From positions 1-59,816 of the forward strand of contig NZ_SWDV01000044.1 in the NCBI RefSeq assembly GCF_005877905.1: a stretch of DNA of 59,816 bases, given 5' to 3'. A model generated the notes under the pieces. That model made no database searches and was not told the origin of the DNA. It saw nothing but the letters and a program-made list of their open reading frames with translations. Below are positions 34,255 through 44,154 of the stretch, piece after piece. Numbering within the stretch: position 1 is the first letter of the stretch; every line of letters begins with the position of its first letter. Made by a program: the position numbers and the translations under genes. Source of the DNA: Pseudomonas nicosulfuronedens (lineage in GTDB: Bacteria > Pseudomonadota > Gammaproteobacteria > Pseudomonadales > Pseudomonadaceae).

Positions 34255-34959
34255 ATGACTCCTATGCAGCTCCCACTCAGCGTACGTCTGCGCGATGACG
34301 CAACGTTCGCCAACTACTACCCCGGTGCCAACGCCGCGGCGCTCGGCTATGTCGAGCGTCTGTGCGAGCCCGAGGCGGGGTGGACGGAAAGCCTGATCTA
34401 CCTCTGGGGCGCCGAAGGCGTGGGCCGCAGCCACCTGCTGCAGGCTGCCTGCATTCGTTCCGAGCAACTGGGTGAGCCGTCCGTCTACCTGCCGATGGCG
34501 GACCTGGTGGCCTACGGCCCGGAAATCTTCGACAACCTCGAACAGCGTGAGCTGGTGTGCCTGGATGATCTCGACGCCCTGGCCGGCAAGCGCGAGTGGG
34601 AAGAGGCGCTGTTCCACCTGTTCAACCGTCTGCGCGATTCCGGTCGCAAGCTGCTGTTGTCGGCCTCGGTGTCGCCGCGCGAGCTGGGCGTGAAGCTGCC
34701 GGATCTGAAATCGCGCCTGACCCTCTCGCTGATCTTCCAGCTGCACCCGCTGACCGACGACGAGAAGCTGCGCGCCCTTCAGCTGCGCGCTTCGCGCCGT
34801 GGCCTGCACCTGACCGACGAAGTGGGGCGCTTCATCCTCACTCGCGGCGCGCGCAGCATGCAGTTCCTCTTCGATCTGCTGGACGAACTGGACAAGGCCT
34901 CGCTGCAAGCCCAGCGCAAGCTGACCATCCCCTTCCTCAAGGAAACCATGGGCTGGTAA
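34255..34959 (+). CDS. hda: DnaA regulatory inactivator Hda
   Basis: 234-aa AAA+ protein that with the DNA-loaded beta clamp stimulates ATP hydrolysis by DnaA and so prevents re-initiation. The clamp-binding motif QLPLSV lies at the N-terminus (residues 5-10), followed by the AAA+ core with a Walker A variant GAEGVGRSHLL (Lys replaced by Arg-Ser, usual in Hda) and Walker B LVCLDDLDAL. ATG 34255 is used; 34264 is possible but would leave only one residue before the clamp motif. Confidence 0.95.
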   Translation: MTPMQLPLSVRLRDDATFANYYPGANAAALGYVERLCEPEAGWTESLIYLWGAEGVGRSHLLQAACIRSEQLGEPSVYLPMADLVAYGPEIFDNLEQRELVCLDDLDALAGKREWEEALFHLFNRLRDSGRKLLLSASVSPRELGVKLPDLKSRLTLSLIFQLHPLTDDEKLRALQLRASRRGLHLTDEVGRFILTRGARSMQFLFDLLDELDKASLQAQRKLTIPFLKETMGW

Positions 34960-34989
34960 GCCCCGGTTTCCCCGATTCCCGGTTTCCGA

Positions 34990-35439
34990 TCAGGCGCTCG
35001 TCGCTTCCTGCTGTGGCTCCTGGCCTTCGCCAGCCAGCTTGCGGTCGTACTGGAAGCGCCAGCGCGTGTACATCAGCGCCGAACAGAACAGCGACACGCT
35101 GAGGATGATCTCCGCCCAGCCGAAGATGGCGTGGTTGGGATCGAAGGCGTTGAGCACGCCGAGGATGAAGTACAGGTTGATCACGTAGCACGCCCAGGCA
35201 TGGCCACGGGCGCTGCCGATCAGGATGCCCGGTGCCACCACCAGCAGCGGCAGCAGCTTGAAGCCCAGGAACGCCCAGGGCACCCAGCGCGCGCCACCGT
35301 GGGCGTCGGCGAACAGCAGGTCCCAGATGACGATGAGCAGGATCAGCCCGATGAAGCTGCCGAGAGCGACCGCGCGGCTGGCGGCCAGCCGGGGCTTGAG
35401 CCATTCCATGGGCGGCAGCGGTTTGTTCTTGCGGGCCAT
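34990..35439 (-). CDS. DUF2069 inner-membrane protein
   Basis: 149 aa with four hydrophobic segments (for example GSFIGLILLIVIWDLLF and LGFKLLPLLVVAPGILIG), matching DUF2069. It begins directly after the wrbA stop codon, so it belongs to the arsC-wrbA-DUF2069 operon. No function can be inferred beyond membrane location. Confidence 0.85.
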   Translation of the reverse strand: MARKNKPLPPMEWLKPRLAASRAVALGSFIGLILLIVIWDLLFADAHGGARWVPWAFLGFKLLPLLVVAPGILIGSARGHAWACYVINLYFILGVLNAFDPNHAIFGWAEIILSVSLFCSALMYTRWRFQYDRKLAGEGQEPQQEATSA

Positions 35440-36386
<947 letters not shown>

Positions 36387-36511
36387 GTGCCGGGACTCGC
36401 AAGGCCGATGAAGTGGCGGCTATTCTAACCGCCTCCTCGGACTGGACTGAACCGCTGTCGTTCGCCGCGATCTACGAGGACGGTTTTTTCAGTGCAGCCA
36501 AAGGACACTTC

Positions 36512-37741
36512 ATGCACGAACGCTTGCAGGGCCTGGTCGAGTTCGGCCGCTATCTGGTCCAGCGCTTCCTGGCCGACAAGGCGCCCAACAGCGCCGCGGC
36601 CCTGACCTACACCACGCTGTTCGCGGTCGTCCCGATGATGACCGTGACCTTCGCCATGCTCTCGGCCGTCCCGGCCTTCGAGGGCATGGGCGAGCGCATC
36701 CAGCTGTTCATCTTCCGCAATTTCGTGCCCTCCACTGGCGAGGCGGTCGAAGCCTATCTGCGCAACTTCACCGTGCAGGCGCGGCACCTGACCTGGCTGG
36801 GCGTGGCGTTCCTGGCGGTCACCGCCTTCACCATGCTGGTGACCATCGAAAAGGCTTTCAACGCCATCTGGCGCGTGCGCCAGCCACGCCGGGGCGTAAC
36901 GCGCTTCCTCCTGTACTGGGCGATTCTGAGCCTGGGCCCGCTGCTGCTGGGGACCGGCTTCGCGGTCTCCACCTACGTCACTTCGCTGTCGCTGCTCTCC
37001 GGTCCCCACGCGCTACCGGGGGCTGCCACACTGCTGAAGTTCATGCCGCTACTGTTCAGCATCGCTGCGTTCACCCTGATCTACGCGGCGGTTCCCAACG
37101 CACGGGTGCCGTTCCTGCATGCCCTGGCCGGCGGCGCCTTCACCGCGATCCTGTTCGAAGCGGCCAAGTCGCTGTTCGGCTTCTATGTCAGCTTCTTCCC
37201 CGGCTACAAACTGATTTACGGCGCTTTCGCCACGGTACCGCTGTTCCTGCTGTGGGTCTGGCTGTCCTGGCTCATCGTGCTGTTCGGGGCGGAGCTGGTT
37301 TGCAACCTGTCCTCGACCCGGCTCTGGCGGCATCGGGCGATGCCTCGCTTGCTGGTGGTACTGGGCGTGCTGAGGGTGTTCTTCGATCGCCAGCGCCATG
37401 GCCTGCCGACGCGCCTGGCGCATCTGCACCGCGCGGGCTGGCTGTTGCCGGAAGACGAGTGGGAAGAGGTGCTGGATTTCCTGGAGGGCGAGCAACTGGT
37501 CTGCCGCGCCGGTTCTACCACCGCGGCCTGGGTGCTGTGCCGAGACCTGGGTAGCTACAGCCTGCATCACCTGCTCAACCGCAGCCCGTGGCCGTTGCCT
37601 TGCCTGGAGGCGCTACCGGCGCAGCTGGACGAGCCCTGGTATCCGGAATTGCGTGAGACGCTGGCGCGCTATCAGGCGGATCGGCAGGAGCTGTTTGGCG
37701 AGAGTCTGGCGAAATGGTTGAAGCCGTCACATTCCGAGTGA
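36512..37741 (+). CDS. YihY/BrkB-family inner-membrane protein
   Basis: 409-aa polytopic membrane protein long misnamed ribonuclease BN. About six hydrophobic segments occupy residues 35-270; family motifs include [24 protein letters not shown] and [19 protein letters not shown] cytoplasmic C-terminal domain of about 130 residues follows. ATG 36512 has an AAAGGA site and is chosen over a longer frame that overlaps the region upstream of arsC. Function is not established. Confidence 0.9.
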   Translation: MHERLQGLVEFGRYLVQRFLADKAPNSAAALTYTTLFAVVPMMTVTFAMLSAVPAFEGMGERIQLFIFRNFVPSTGEAVEAYLRNFTVQARHLTWLGVAFLAVTAFTMLVTIEKAFNAIWRVRQPRRGVTRFLLYWAILSLGPLLLGTGFAVSTYVTSLSLLSGPHALPGAATLLKFMPLLFSIAAFTLIYAAVPNARVPFLHALAGGAFTAILFEAAKSLFGFYVSFFPGYKLIYGAFATVPLFLLWVWLSWLIVLFGAELVCNLSSTRLWRHRAMPRLLVVLGVLRVFFDRQRHGLPTRLAHLHRAGWLLPEDEWEEVLDFLEGEQLVCRAGSTTAAWVLCRDLGSYSLHHLLNRSPWPLPCLEALPAQLDEPWYPELRETLARYQADRQELFGESLAKWLKPSHSE

Positions 37742-37803
37742 CGCAAAACGTCAGTTTGCGGCGAATCTGATTCTGTTGCGGCTTTGTACCACTTCAGAAA
37801 TGC

Positions 37804-37830
37804 GCCAATTCTCGCTATTTCAGAATTGGC
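37804..37830. promoter_or_regulatory. Perfect 9-bp inverted repeat before the 65-aa gene
   Basis: GCCAATTCT and AGAATTGGC are separated by nine bases; the right arm runs into the sigma-54-like -24 element. It may be an operator, or a structural repeat. Confidence 0.55.
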
Positions 37831-37842
37831 ACAGTTCTGGCT
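37827..37842 (+). promoter_or_regulatory. Sigma-54-type promoter candidate
   Basis: TGGCAC-A-GTTC-TGGCT fits the RpoN consensus TGGCACR-N4-TTGCW with one mismatch; GG at 37828-37829 and GC at 37840-37841 have the exact 10-base spacing. Transcription would start about 37853, 45 bases before the next gene. Confidence 0.65.
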
Positions 37843-37898
37843 ATGGAGGTTTCAGGACACAGGAGTCCTTCAGAAGTTCCTCCAAGGCCAGCGAATCC

Positions 37899-38096
37899 AT
37901 GAAAAAAGACCAGAACAACGTAGTGCACCTGCATCAGCGCGATCTGTCGAGCGCCCTGGAGCGGTTGAATAGAATCACTGGTCTGCAGTTCAGCAGCTGG
38001 CCTGAGTCGCTCCTGCCTTCTGTCTCGCAGGAAGCTGCCGAACCCGCCGCGGTCGAGCCGTCGGACGACGATACCCTGGTGCGCCAGCTGGGCTGA
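37899..38096 (+). CDS. Short hypothetical protein
   Basis: 65-aa hydrophilic protein (MKKDQNNVVHLHQRDLSSAL...) with an acidic C-terminus, no signal peptide and no recognised domain. The longer in-frame start at 37776 would place coding sequence across the sigma-54-like promoter, so ATG 37899 is preferred. Its own promoter region and conserved-looking N-terminal helix (LSSALERLNRITGL) support a real gene. Confidence 0.65.
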   Translation: MKKDQNNVVHLHQRDLSSALERLNRITGLQFSSWPESLLPSVSQEAAEPAAVEPSDDDTLVRQLG

Positions 38097-38100
38097 ATCG

Positions 38101-38496
38101 TCAGAGGCTGGTGGCTACCGGGCGCGTTGCGCCGGCCTGCTGTTCCACCGCCTGCATGAAGACCTCTTCGGCTATGACCCGCGACAGGGGTATGGCCGTG
38201 CGCAGCTTGATCTGCGCATCCTCGATCCGCTGGGAAAACGCCAGGCGCGCCACGCCTGACAGCAGGATGCGGCTCTGCTTGTTGACCGTGCCATGGTCAA
38301 TCACCACTTCCCGGCTGCGCTCGCCATCGCGGTAGCTGAGCAGCAGCGTCACCGGCAGTTCTGCCACCCCGGGCAAATGCAGCCAGACCGCGACATTGAA
38401 GTCGGCCAGTCGCCCCCCGTTGGCCGCATTGGCCGGCCGTGCGCTGGCGACAATATGGCAGGGAACCTTGCTGACAAGCTGGTCTGTAGGCTGCAT
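38101..38496 (-). CDS. Hypothetical protein, possibly PilZ-related
   Basis: 131 aa, cytoplasmic-looking, with VPCHIVASARPANAANGGRL, hydrophobic beta-strand-like stretches and no signal peptide. I do not recognise the family. The start at 38496 has AGGACA upstream and is downstream of a good -10 box (TATAAT, 38611-38606 on the minus strand); an earlier in-frame start at 38631 would lie upstream of that box. It converges with the 65-aa gene and lies beyond the PilZ-like gene on the same strand. Confidence 0.6.
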   Translation of the reverse strand: MQPTDQLVSKVPCHIVASARPANAANGGRLADFNVAVWLHLPGVAELPVTLLLSYRDGERSREVVIDHGTVNKQSRILLSGVARLAFSQRIEDAQIKLRTAIPLSRVIAEEVFMQAVEQQAGATRPVATSL

Positions 38497-38594
38497 CGGG
38501 CTGTCCTGTCGATGGAGGCTGGCGTACATGGCGCCAGTCGCATTCTGAAGGCCGCTGAGTAATCGGCGAGCGAGAGTCGTCCCGAGAGTCAGAA

Positions 38595-38611
38595 CGAACG
38601 TTCGAATTATA
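38595..38611 (-). promoter_or_regulatory. -10 box with adjacent palindrome
   Basis: On the minus strand TATAAT (38611-38606) is followed immediately by the perfect palindrome CGAACGTTCG (38604-38595), which would overlap the transcription start and could be a repressor site. No clear -35 is seen. Confidence 0.5.
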
Positions 38612-38681
38612 GGGACAGGGTTCCCAGGCATTCCGGGCCTACTGCCGATCTTGCCTGTGACATCCCTCCCAAAATCGACAA

Positions 38682-40091
38682 TCAGGCCAGGCGCAGTGGG
38701 TGGCGAGCTACCAATGACGTGCTGAGGTTGGCTGCGGGCAACGGCAGGATGGTCTGGTTGTCGAAGCTGGCCAGTTGCAACCAGAGGTTCTCGCCTTCGA
38801 CGAAGTTGCCCTGGGGTACCCAGAGTCCGTGGTACCAGCCGTTGCCGGGTTCCGGAGTGCTTTGCAGGACGCCAGGGTGACGCTGGGCGTCAGGTGCGCG
38901 ACGCAGCCAGACTGGCCGGGGAAGCCCTTTGAGATAGCGCAGGCCAAGATGTAGCCCATCGCCGTTGAGGTGCCGCCAGCGCACCACGGCGAGGGTGGGG
39001 GTGCCAGCGTTGCCAGGGATCAGCAGCAACTGACCGACGGGGAATTGCCCGGCCTGCTGGCCCGGACACAGAATGCGCGCGCCGCCGGCGCTGGCGTCCA
39101 TCAGCATCGCTTCCCGGCAGGGGCTGGCGGAGCTGTCGAGCAGGTGCTGCTGAATGGCTGCCAGGCCGACCACCAGGCGGCAAGTGCCGCTCTGTTCGGC
39201 TCGCTCGTGGCGGCGCGCCTGGTGCCCGAGCCAATGGTGACGGACACGCTCCAGCAGCGCGCCCTGGTCCAGACGGCGCAGCGGCGCCGGGTCGTGCAGG
39301 GCAATCAGCAGGGCGCCCAGTTCCAGTCGGCGCAATTGTTCGGCCGGAGCATCCGTCGCTCGCTCGGCGGCAAGGCAGGGCTCGTCCGAACCCAGGTCCA
39401 CGACAAAGCCTTCCTGTTCCTCGTCGTCCCAGGGCAGCAGGCGTCCCAGGGTGGCCAGCGGCGCCAGGGCGGTAAACAGCTGAGGCGCTTCGCCCTCGGT
39501 CAGGTGGAACGGGTTGCTCAGGGCCAGCAGCAGTATCTGCTGGTACAGGCCACGCAAGGTGCCGGCCGGAATAGGGTCGAAAGCCGCCGCCACCGGCTCG
39601 TCCAGGCACTCCTGGTGTTCGCCGATCCAGTACAGCAGGTGGCTATCGCGCCACAGGCTGCCTGGTGGCTGCTGGTACTGCTGATAGTGACGTAGCAGGG
39701 CCTGGGCGAGGAAGTGCTGGGCCATGTACAGGCACCAGGCCATGTGGGGCCGCGACGGCTTGCGACCGTGCAGGATCTGCAGCAGCAGACGCTTGAAGCC
39801 GGCGGCCAGTTCGCTGCAGAAGTGCACGAAGAGCGCCGGCGGGGTCTTTTCCTGGCGGATCAGCCGTTCGTAATGCCGGTATTCTTCGCTGAGGCTTTGC
39901 AGGGCGCGTTGTCTTTCCAGTAAGGTCAGCGCGCATCGGTTGAGGCGGAACAGCGTGCCCAGGGCCTTCTGCAAACCTTCCTGCAGGGGCTGCTGTCGCG
40001 ATTCCTGGAGCCTGACCGCCAGATTGCTCATTGCCTCGGCATCTTCTTCGAGGATGTCCGGCACCTCCAGGCGCAGGGCATCGAGCATCAT
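38682..40091 (-). CDS. Large protein with C-terminal PilZ-like domain
   Basis: 469 aa, predominantly helical N-terminal 300 residues (RQEKTPPALFVHFCSEL, RDSHLLYWIGEHQECLD) followed by a segment with DASAGGARILCPG, VVRWR and GLHLGLRYL, which resembles the DxSxxG core of PilZ c-di-GMP receptors. The RxxxR half of the PilZ motif is not evident, so ligand binding is uncertain. The start is ATG 40091, with a second ATG one codon later. It is divergent from the TlpA-like gene with only about 30 bases between starts. Confidence 0.75.
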   Translation of the reverse strand: MMLDALRLEVPDILEEDAEAMSNLAVRLQESRQQPLQEGLQKALGTLFRLNRCALTLLERQRALQSLSEEYRHYERLIRQEKTPPALFVHFCSELAAGFKRLLLQILHGRKPSRPHMAWCLYMAQHFLAQALLRHYQQYQQPPGSLWRDSHLLYWIGEHQECLDEPVAAAFDPIPAGTLRGLYQQILLLALSNPFHLTEGEAPQLFTALAPLATLGRLLPWDDEEQEGFVVDLGSDEPCLAAERATDAPAEQLRRLELGALLIALHDPAPLRRLDQGALLERVRHHWLGHQARRHERAEQSGTCRLVVGLAAIQQHLLDSSASPCREAMLMDASAGGARILCPGQQAGQFPVGQLLLIPGNAGTPTLAVVRWRHLNGDGLHLGLRYLKGLPRPVWLRRAPDAQRHPGVLQSTPEPGNGWYHGLWVPQGNFVEGENLWLQLASFDNQTILPLPAANLSTSLVARHPLRLA

Positions 40092-40121
40092 GACCACCCC
40101 GCATACACGAGGATTGAAGGC

Positions 40122-40592
40122 ATGGGAGTGCGGCTCCGTATTGTGATGGGCTTGATGGCCGGCCTGATCCTGGCCGGCTGCTCGGCGGACTATGGCACCG
40201 ATCAGCATGGACAGAAAGTACCCGCTGCGAGTTTAGATGGCCAGTGGCTAGTCATTAATTACTGGGCGGAGTGGTGTGCACCCTGCCGCAAGGAAATTCC
40301 CGAGCTGAATCACCTGGCGGAGGAGGGCAAGTCGAAGGGCTTCCGGGTGCTGGGGGTAAACTTCGATGGACTGCGCGACGCAGACCTGGCGAAGGCATCT
40401 CAGGCTCTCGGTGTGCAATACACCGTACTGGCCGACGACCCGGCTCCGCGCTACAGCCTGCCGCGCAGCGAAGCGTTGCCTGTCACTTATATCGTCGACC
40501 CTGAGGGCAAGCTGCGCGAGCAGTTGCTCGGTGAGCAGACCGCCACCGGCCTGCAAGCGCGCCTGAGCGCATTGCGCGAGGAGAAGCAGTGA
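40122..40592 (+). CDS. TlpA/ResA-like thioredoxin lipoprotein
   Basis: 156-aa membrane-anchored periplasmic thiol-disulfide oxidoreductase. The lipobox is LILAGC (Cys about 20) and the redox motif is WAEWCAPCRKE (CAPC about residues 50-53). The cis-proline loop LPVTYIVDPEG is present. It is coupled to the acylphosphatase gene (TGATG). The partner substrate is not known. Confidence 0.9.
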   Translation: MGVRLRIVMGLMAGLILAGCSADYGTDQHGQKVPAASLDGQWLVINYWAEWCAPCRKEIPELNHLAEEGKSKGFRVLGVNFDGLRDADLAKASQALGVQYTVLADDPAPRYSLPRSEALPVTYIVDPEGKLREQLLGEQTATGLQARLSALREEKQ

Positions 40593-40867
40593 TGGCGAGG
40601 ATCTGTCTGCACGGTTACATCAGCGGCAAGGTACAGGGCGTCTATTACCGCCAGAGCACCCAGGAGCAGGCCGAACGCCTGGACATCGATGGCTGGATTC
40701 GCAACCTCGAGGACGAGCGCGTCGAACTGTTGATCGAAGGTGAGGAAGACGCGGTGCGCGAGCTGGAGAAGTGGCTGGCGCGCGGCCCGGTGAAGGCCAA
40801 GGTAGCGGCGGTGGAGCTGAAGCCGATGACACCCCAGGGCATCACCGGCTTCATCGTTCGTCGCTAG
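40592..40867 (+). CDS. acyP: Acylphosphatase
   Basis: 91-aa acylphosphatase hydrolysing acyl-phosphates such as carbamoyl or 1,3-bisphosphoglycerate. The GKVQGVYYRQSTQEQA segment gives the catalytic Arg and phosphate loop; GWIRNLEDERVELLIEG contains the catalytic Asn. The ATG at 40592 overlaps the preceding stop; a GTG one codon earlier is possible. Confidence 0.94.
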   Translation: MARICLHGYISGKVQGVYYRQSTQEQAERLDIDGWIRNLEDERVELLIEGEEDAVRELEKWLARGPVKAKVAAVELKPMTPQGITGFIVRR

Positions 40868-40870
40868 GCG

Positions 40871-41827
40871 TCAGTTGCTGACGCCGGGGTCCGCTGCCAG
40901 GCGACCGGCGTCGGTCATCAGGCTGTGGAGGAACTCCTTCTGCAGCTCCGGATCGTTGCGGGTCAGCTCGATCAGGCTCTGTTCCAGTTCGCTCGCTTCC
41001 TCTTCCAGACCAAGGTCGGAAAGGCGTTTGACCCGGTGTACCCAGTGGTGCACGTCGTCACCTTCCAGGTCGTCGTAGATCAGCGCGTGGGCTTCCTGCA
41101 GCTTGCCGCGCAGGGAACGGCTGACCAGGAGGCTGGCGTCGGCACGGGTGTCGTCCGAAGGGTCCTGGACGCTGAACTGCAGGCGGCCAATGCGGCTGAC
41201 TTCATCGTCGCTGAAGGGACCTTCAAGCAGGTTCAGGCGCAGTACACCGTGGCGGTCAGTGAGCAGCTCCTGGGAGTTCTTGCCGGCAGTGACGGTCACC
41301 GGGCGCTCCGACCAAGGCAGGCTGGAGTACTCGGTGCGCTTGTCGCGCTGCTTCTCGTCGATCGAGGCCAGGTTCTGCTCGGCGCGGCCGTTGGACTCGA
41401 CGTTCATGAACGGGTTCATGCCGTCGATGCCGTAGCGGATCCAGCCGCGGGTAATGCTTTCGGGCAGATTGCCCAGGGCGAACACGTTGACCACATTGGC
41501 GCCGATACCGCCGACGAAGGCCACGACGCCCAGCGGCATTTCGTACACCTTGCGCCAGCCCTGGTAGGGCGTGTAGCGGTCGTAGCGCCGGGTGACCTCG
41601 AACTCGGTGACTTCGAAGGTCTTCTGTTCCTGCACGCGGATGCGGCGCTGCGGCAGTTCCAGGGTGCCCGGCGTGCCCACGTCGATCTGCAGGCTGTGGT
41701 CGAGCAGTTTGCGCTCGACACGCTCTTCATGCTCGCTGCGTTGCGGCAGTTGGTTGGCGCAGCCGCTCAGCAGGAGGCTGCCGCACAGGGCGGCAGCCGC
41801 GAGGCTTGTGGTACTTCCGGTGGACAT
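40871..41827 (-). CDS. Predicted lipoprotein, conserved in Pseudomonas
   Basis: 318 aa with a signal peptide and lipobox (LLLSGC, Cys about 23). The mature part has a beta-rich N-terminal half, a hydrophobic stretch (LGVVAFVGGIGANVVNVFALG, about 100-120) that could be membrane associated, and a helical acidic C-terminus. No domain recognised. It is nine bases downstream of proS and converges with the acylphosphatase gene. Confidence 0.8.
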   Translation of the reverse strand: MSTGSTTSLAAAALCGSLLLSGCANQLPQRSEHEERVERKLLDHSLQIDVGTPGTLELPQRRIRVQEQKTFEVTEFEVTRRYDRYTPYQGWRKVYEMPLGVVAFVGGIGANVVNVFALGNLPESITRGWIRYGIDGMNPFMNVESNGRAEQNLASIDEKQRDKRTEYSSLPWSERPVTVTAGKNSQELLTDRHGVLRLNLLEGPFSDDEVSRIGRLQFSVQDPSDDTRADASLLVSRSLRGKLQEAHALIYDDLEGDDVHHWVHRVKRLSDLGLEEEASELEQSLIELTRNDPELQKEFLHSLMTDAGRLAADPGVSN

Positions 41828-41835
41828 CGCTCTGC

Positions 41836-43551
41836 TCAGTTGCGGATCTTGGCCGTGATGAAGGCTTGCAGGTCGGACAGGGCGACAGGCTGCGACTCGG
41901 CGTCACGGCGGCCCTTGTACTCCAGGGTGCCTTCGTCCAGGCCGCGCTCGCTGACGACGATGCGGTGCGGGATGCCGATCAGCTCCATGTCGGCGAACTT
42001 AACGCCGGGGCTGGTCTTCTTGTCGCGGTCGTCCAGCAGCACTTCGAAGCCGGCGGCGGTGAGGTCCGCGTAGAGCTTGTCGGTGGCGGCGCGCACGGCT
42101 TCGTTCTCGTACTTCATCGGCACGATGGCGATCTGGAAGGGCGCCAGGGCGGCCGGCCAGAGAATGCCGCGGTCGTCGTAGTTCTGCTCGATGGCGGCGG
42201 CGACCACGCGGGACACGCCGATGCCGTAGCAACCCATGATCAGGGTGACCGGCTTGCCGCTCTCGCCCAGTACGGAGAGCTTCATGGCTTCGCTGTACTT
42301 GGTGCCGAGCTGGAAGATGTGACCGACCTCGATGCCGCGACGGATGATCAGGGTGCCCTTGCCGTCCGGGCTCGGGTCGCCTTCGACGACGTTACGCAGG
42401 TCGGCGACTTCCGGTACCGGCAGGTCGCGCTCCCAGTTCACGCCGAAGTAGTGCTTATCGTCGACGTTGGCGCCGGCGGCGAAGTCGCTCATCAGCGCCA
42501 CGGAGCGGTCGATGATGCACGGCAGCGGCAGGTTCAGCGGGCCGAGGGAGCCGGGAGCGGCGCCGATGGCGGCCTTGATGTCCGCTTCGCTGGCCATCTG
42601 CAGAGGGGCGGCTACTAGCGGGTGGTTGCCGGCCTTGATCTCGTTGAGTTCGTGGTCGCCACGGACGATCAGGGCGATCAGCTTGCCTTCCTCGGCGGCG
42701 TGTACCACCAGGGTCTTGATGGTCTTCTCGATCGGCAGGCCGAACTTCTCCACCAGGGCGGCGATGGTCTTGGTCTCGGGGGTGTCGACCAGGCGCAGTT
42801 CTTCGCTGGCGGCGCCACGAGTGCTTTCGCGGGGCAGGGCCTCGGCCTTCTCGATGTTGGCGGCGTAGTCGGTGGATTCGCCGAAGACGATGTCATCCTC
42901 ACCGGAGCCGGCCAGCACATGGAATTCGTGGGAGCCGCTGCCGCCGATGGAGCCGTTGTCGGCCTGTACGGCGCGGAAGTCCAGGCCCAGGCGAGTGAAA
43001 ATCTTGCTGTAGGCCTGGTACATCACGTCGTAGGTTGCCTGCAGCGAGTCCTGGCTGGCATGGAAGGAGTAGGAGTCCTTCATGATGAACTCGCGACCGC
43101 GCATCAGGCCGAAGCGCGGACGGATCTCGTCACGGAACTTGGTCTGGATCTGGTACATGTTGATCGGCAGCTGCTTGTAGCTGTTCAGTTCGTTGCGCGC
43201 GAGGTCGGTGATCACTTCCTCGTGGGTCGGGCCGACGCAGAAGTCGCGGTCATGGCGATCCTTCAGGCGCAGCAGCTCGGGGCCGTACTGCTGCCAGCGG
43301 CCGGATTCCTGCCACAGTTCGGCGGGCTGGATGGCGGGCATCAGCACTTCCAGGGCGCCGGCGGCGTTCATCTCTTCGCGAACGATGGTCTCCACCTTGC
43401 GCAGTACCCGCAGACCCATTGGCAGCCAGGTGTAGAGACCGGACGCCAGCTTGCGGATCATGCCGGCGCGCAGCATCAGCTGATGGCTGATGACGACCGC
43501 ATCGGAAGGGGTTTCTTTCAGGGTGGACAGCAGGTACTGACTGGTACGCAT
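41836..43551 (-). CDS. proS: Prolyl-tRNA synthetase (bacterial type with editing domain)
   Basis: 571-aa class II aminoacyl-tRNA synthetase. The start [13 protein letters not shown] at 43551 gives the usual length. Motif 2 ([17 protein letters not shown]) and motif 3 ([14 protein letters not shown]) are present; the inserted editing domain lies between about 230 and 390. An upstream in-frame ATG at 43596 adds residues without resemblance and is not used. Confidence 0.96.
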   Translation of the reverse strand: MRTSQYLLSTLKETPSDAVVISHQLMLRAGMIRKLASGLYTWLPMGLRVLRKVETIVREEMNAAGALEVLMPAIQPAELWQESGRWQQYGPELLRLKDRHDRDFCVGPTHEEVITDLARNELNSYKQLPINMYQIQTKFRDEIRPRFGLMRGREFIMKDSYSFHASQDSLQATYDVMYQAYSKIFTRLGLDFRAVQADNGSIGGSGSHEFHVLAGSGEDDIVFGESTDYAANIEKAEALPRESTRGAASEELRLVDTPETKTIAALVEKFGLPIEKTIKTLVVHAAEEGKLIALIVRGDHELNEIKAGNHPLVAAPLQMASEADIKAAIGAAPGSLGPLNLPLPCIIDRSVALMSDFAAGANVDDKHYFGVNWERDLPVPEVADLRNVVEGDPSPDGKGTLIIRRGIEVGHIFQLGTKYSEAMKLSVLGESGKPVTLIMGCYGIGVSRVVAAAIEQNYDDRGILWPAALAPFQIAIVPMKYENEAVRAATDKLYADLTAAGFEVLLDDRDKKTSPGVKFADMELIGIPHRIVVSERGLDEGTLEYKGRRDAESQPVALSDLQAFITAKIRN

Positions 43552-43653
43552 CTTTGGCCGTTTTGTCGGTTGCGAAGGGAGATATAGGCTGGGCATTGTA
43601 CGGTGCAGGTCTGGCTGCGTACAGGGCGCGGCGGGCGGAGACGGAGGAGTGGC

Positions 43654-44070
43654 GTGAGTCGTTTGAATGCAGCCCAGGTACAGGCGTTCATCCGCGCGGG
43701 ATTACCCATGGCGGACGACATGGATTTACGCATCGATGCACTGGAAGGGCGCAGTGCCTTCGTGCGAGTTCCTTTCCACGACCGGATGGTTCGCCCAGGC
43801 GGAACGGTATCCGGCCCCACCATCATGTCGCTGGCAGACGCGGCGATGTACGCGGTGATCCTGGCGCAGCTGGATAACGTCGAGATGGCCGTTACTTCCA
43901 ATCTCAATATCAACTTTCTCAGCAAGCCGAAGCCGGAAGACCTGTTGGCGGAAGCGAAGATATTGAAGCTGGGGCGTCGGCAGGTGGTTTGCGAAGTAGC
44001 TGTCTACTCGGTCAGCAATCCGCAAGAGTTGGTTGCCCATGTAACGGGCACCTATGTATTGCCGATGTAA
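43654..44070 (+). CDS. PaaI-type hotdog thioesterase
   Basis: 138-aa hotdog-fold protein resembling PaaI/YdiI acyl-CoA thioesterases: [22 protein letters not shown] includes the family glycine and catalytic Asp region, and [20 protein letters not shown] follows. The start is a GTG at 43654 with GGAGG seven bases upstream. Substrate not predictable. Divergent from proS. Confidence 0.85.
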   Translation: MSRLNAAQVQAFIRAGLPMADDMDLRIDALEGRSAFVRVPFHDRMVRPGGTVSGPTIMSLADAAMYAVILAQLDNVEMAVTSNLNINFLSKPKPEDLLAEAKILKLGRRQVVCEVAVYSVSNPQELVAHVTGTYVLPM

Positions 44071-44103
44071 CAGATACGTTCGAAGTTGTAGGTAAGTTGC
44101 AAT

Positions 44104-44131
44104 AAAAAGCCCGGCAGAAGCCGGGCTTTTT
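44104..44131. terminator. Bidirectional terminator
   Basis: AAAAAGCCCGGC and GCCGGGCTTTTT with loop AGAA between the converging thioesterase and oprD genes. Confidence 0.94.
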
Positions 44132-44154
44132 AGTTACCTGCAGTTCGTTCTGGA

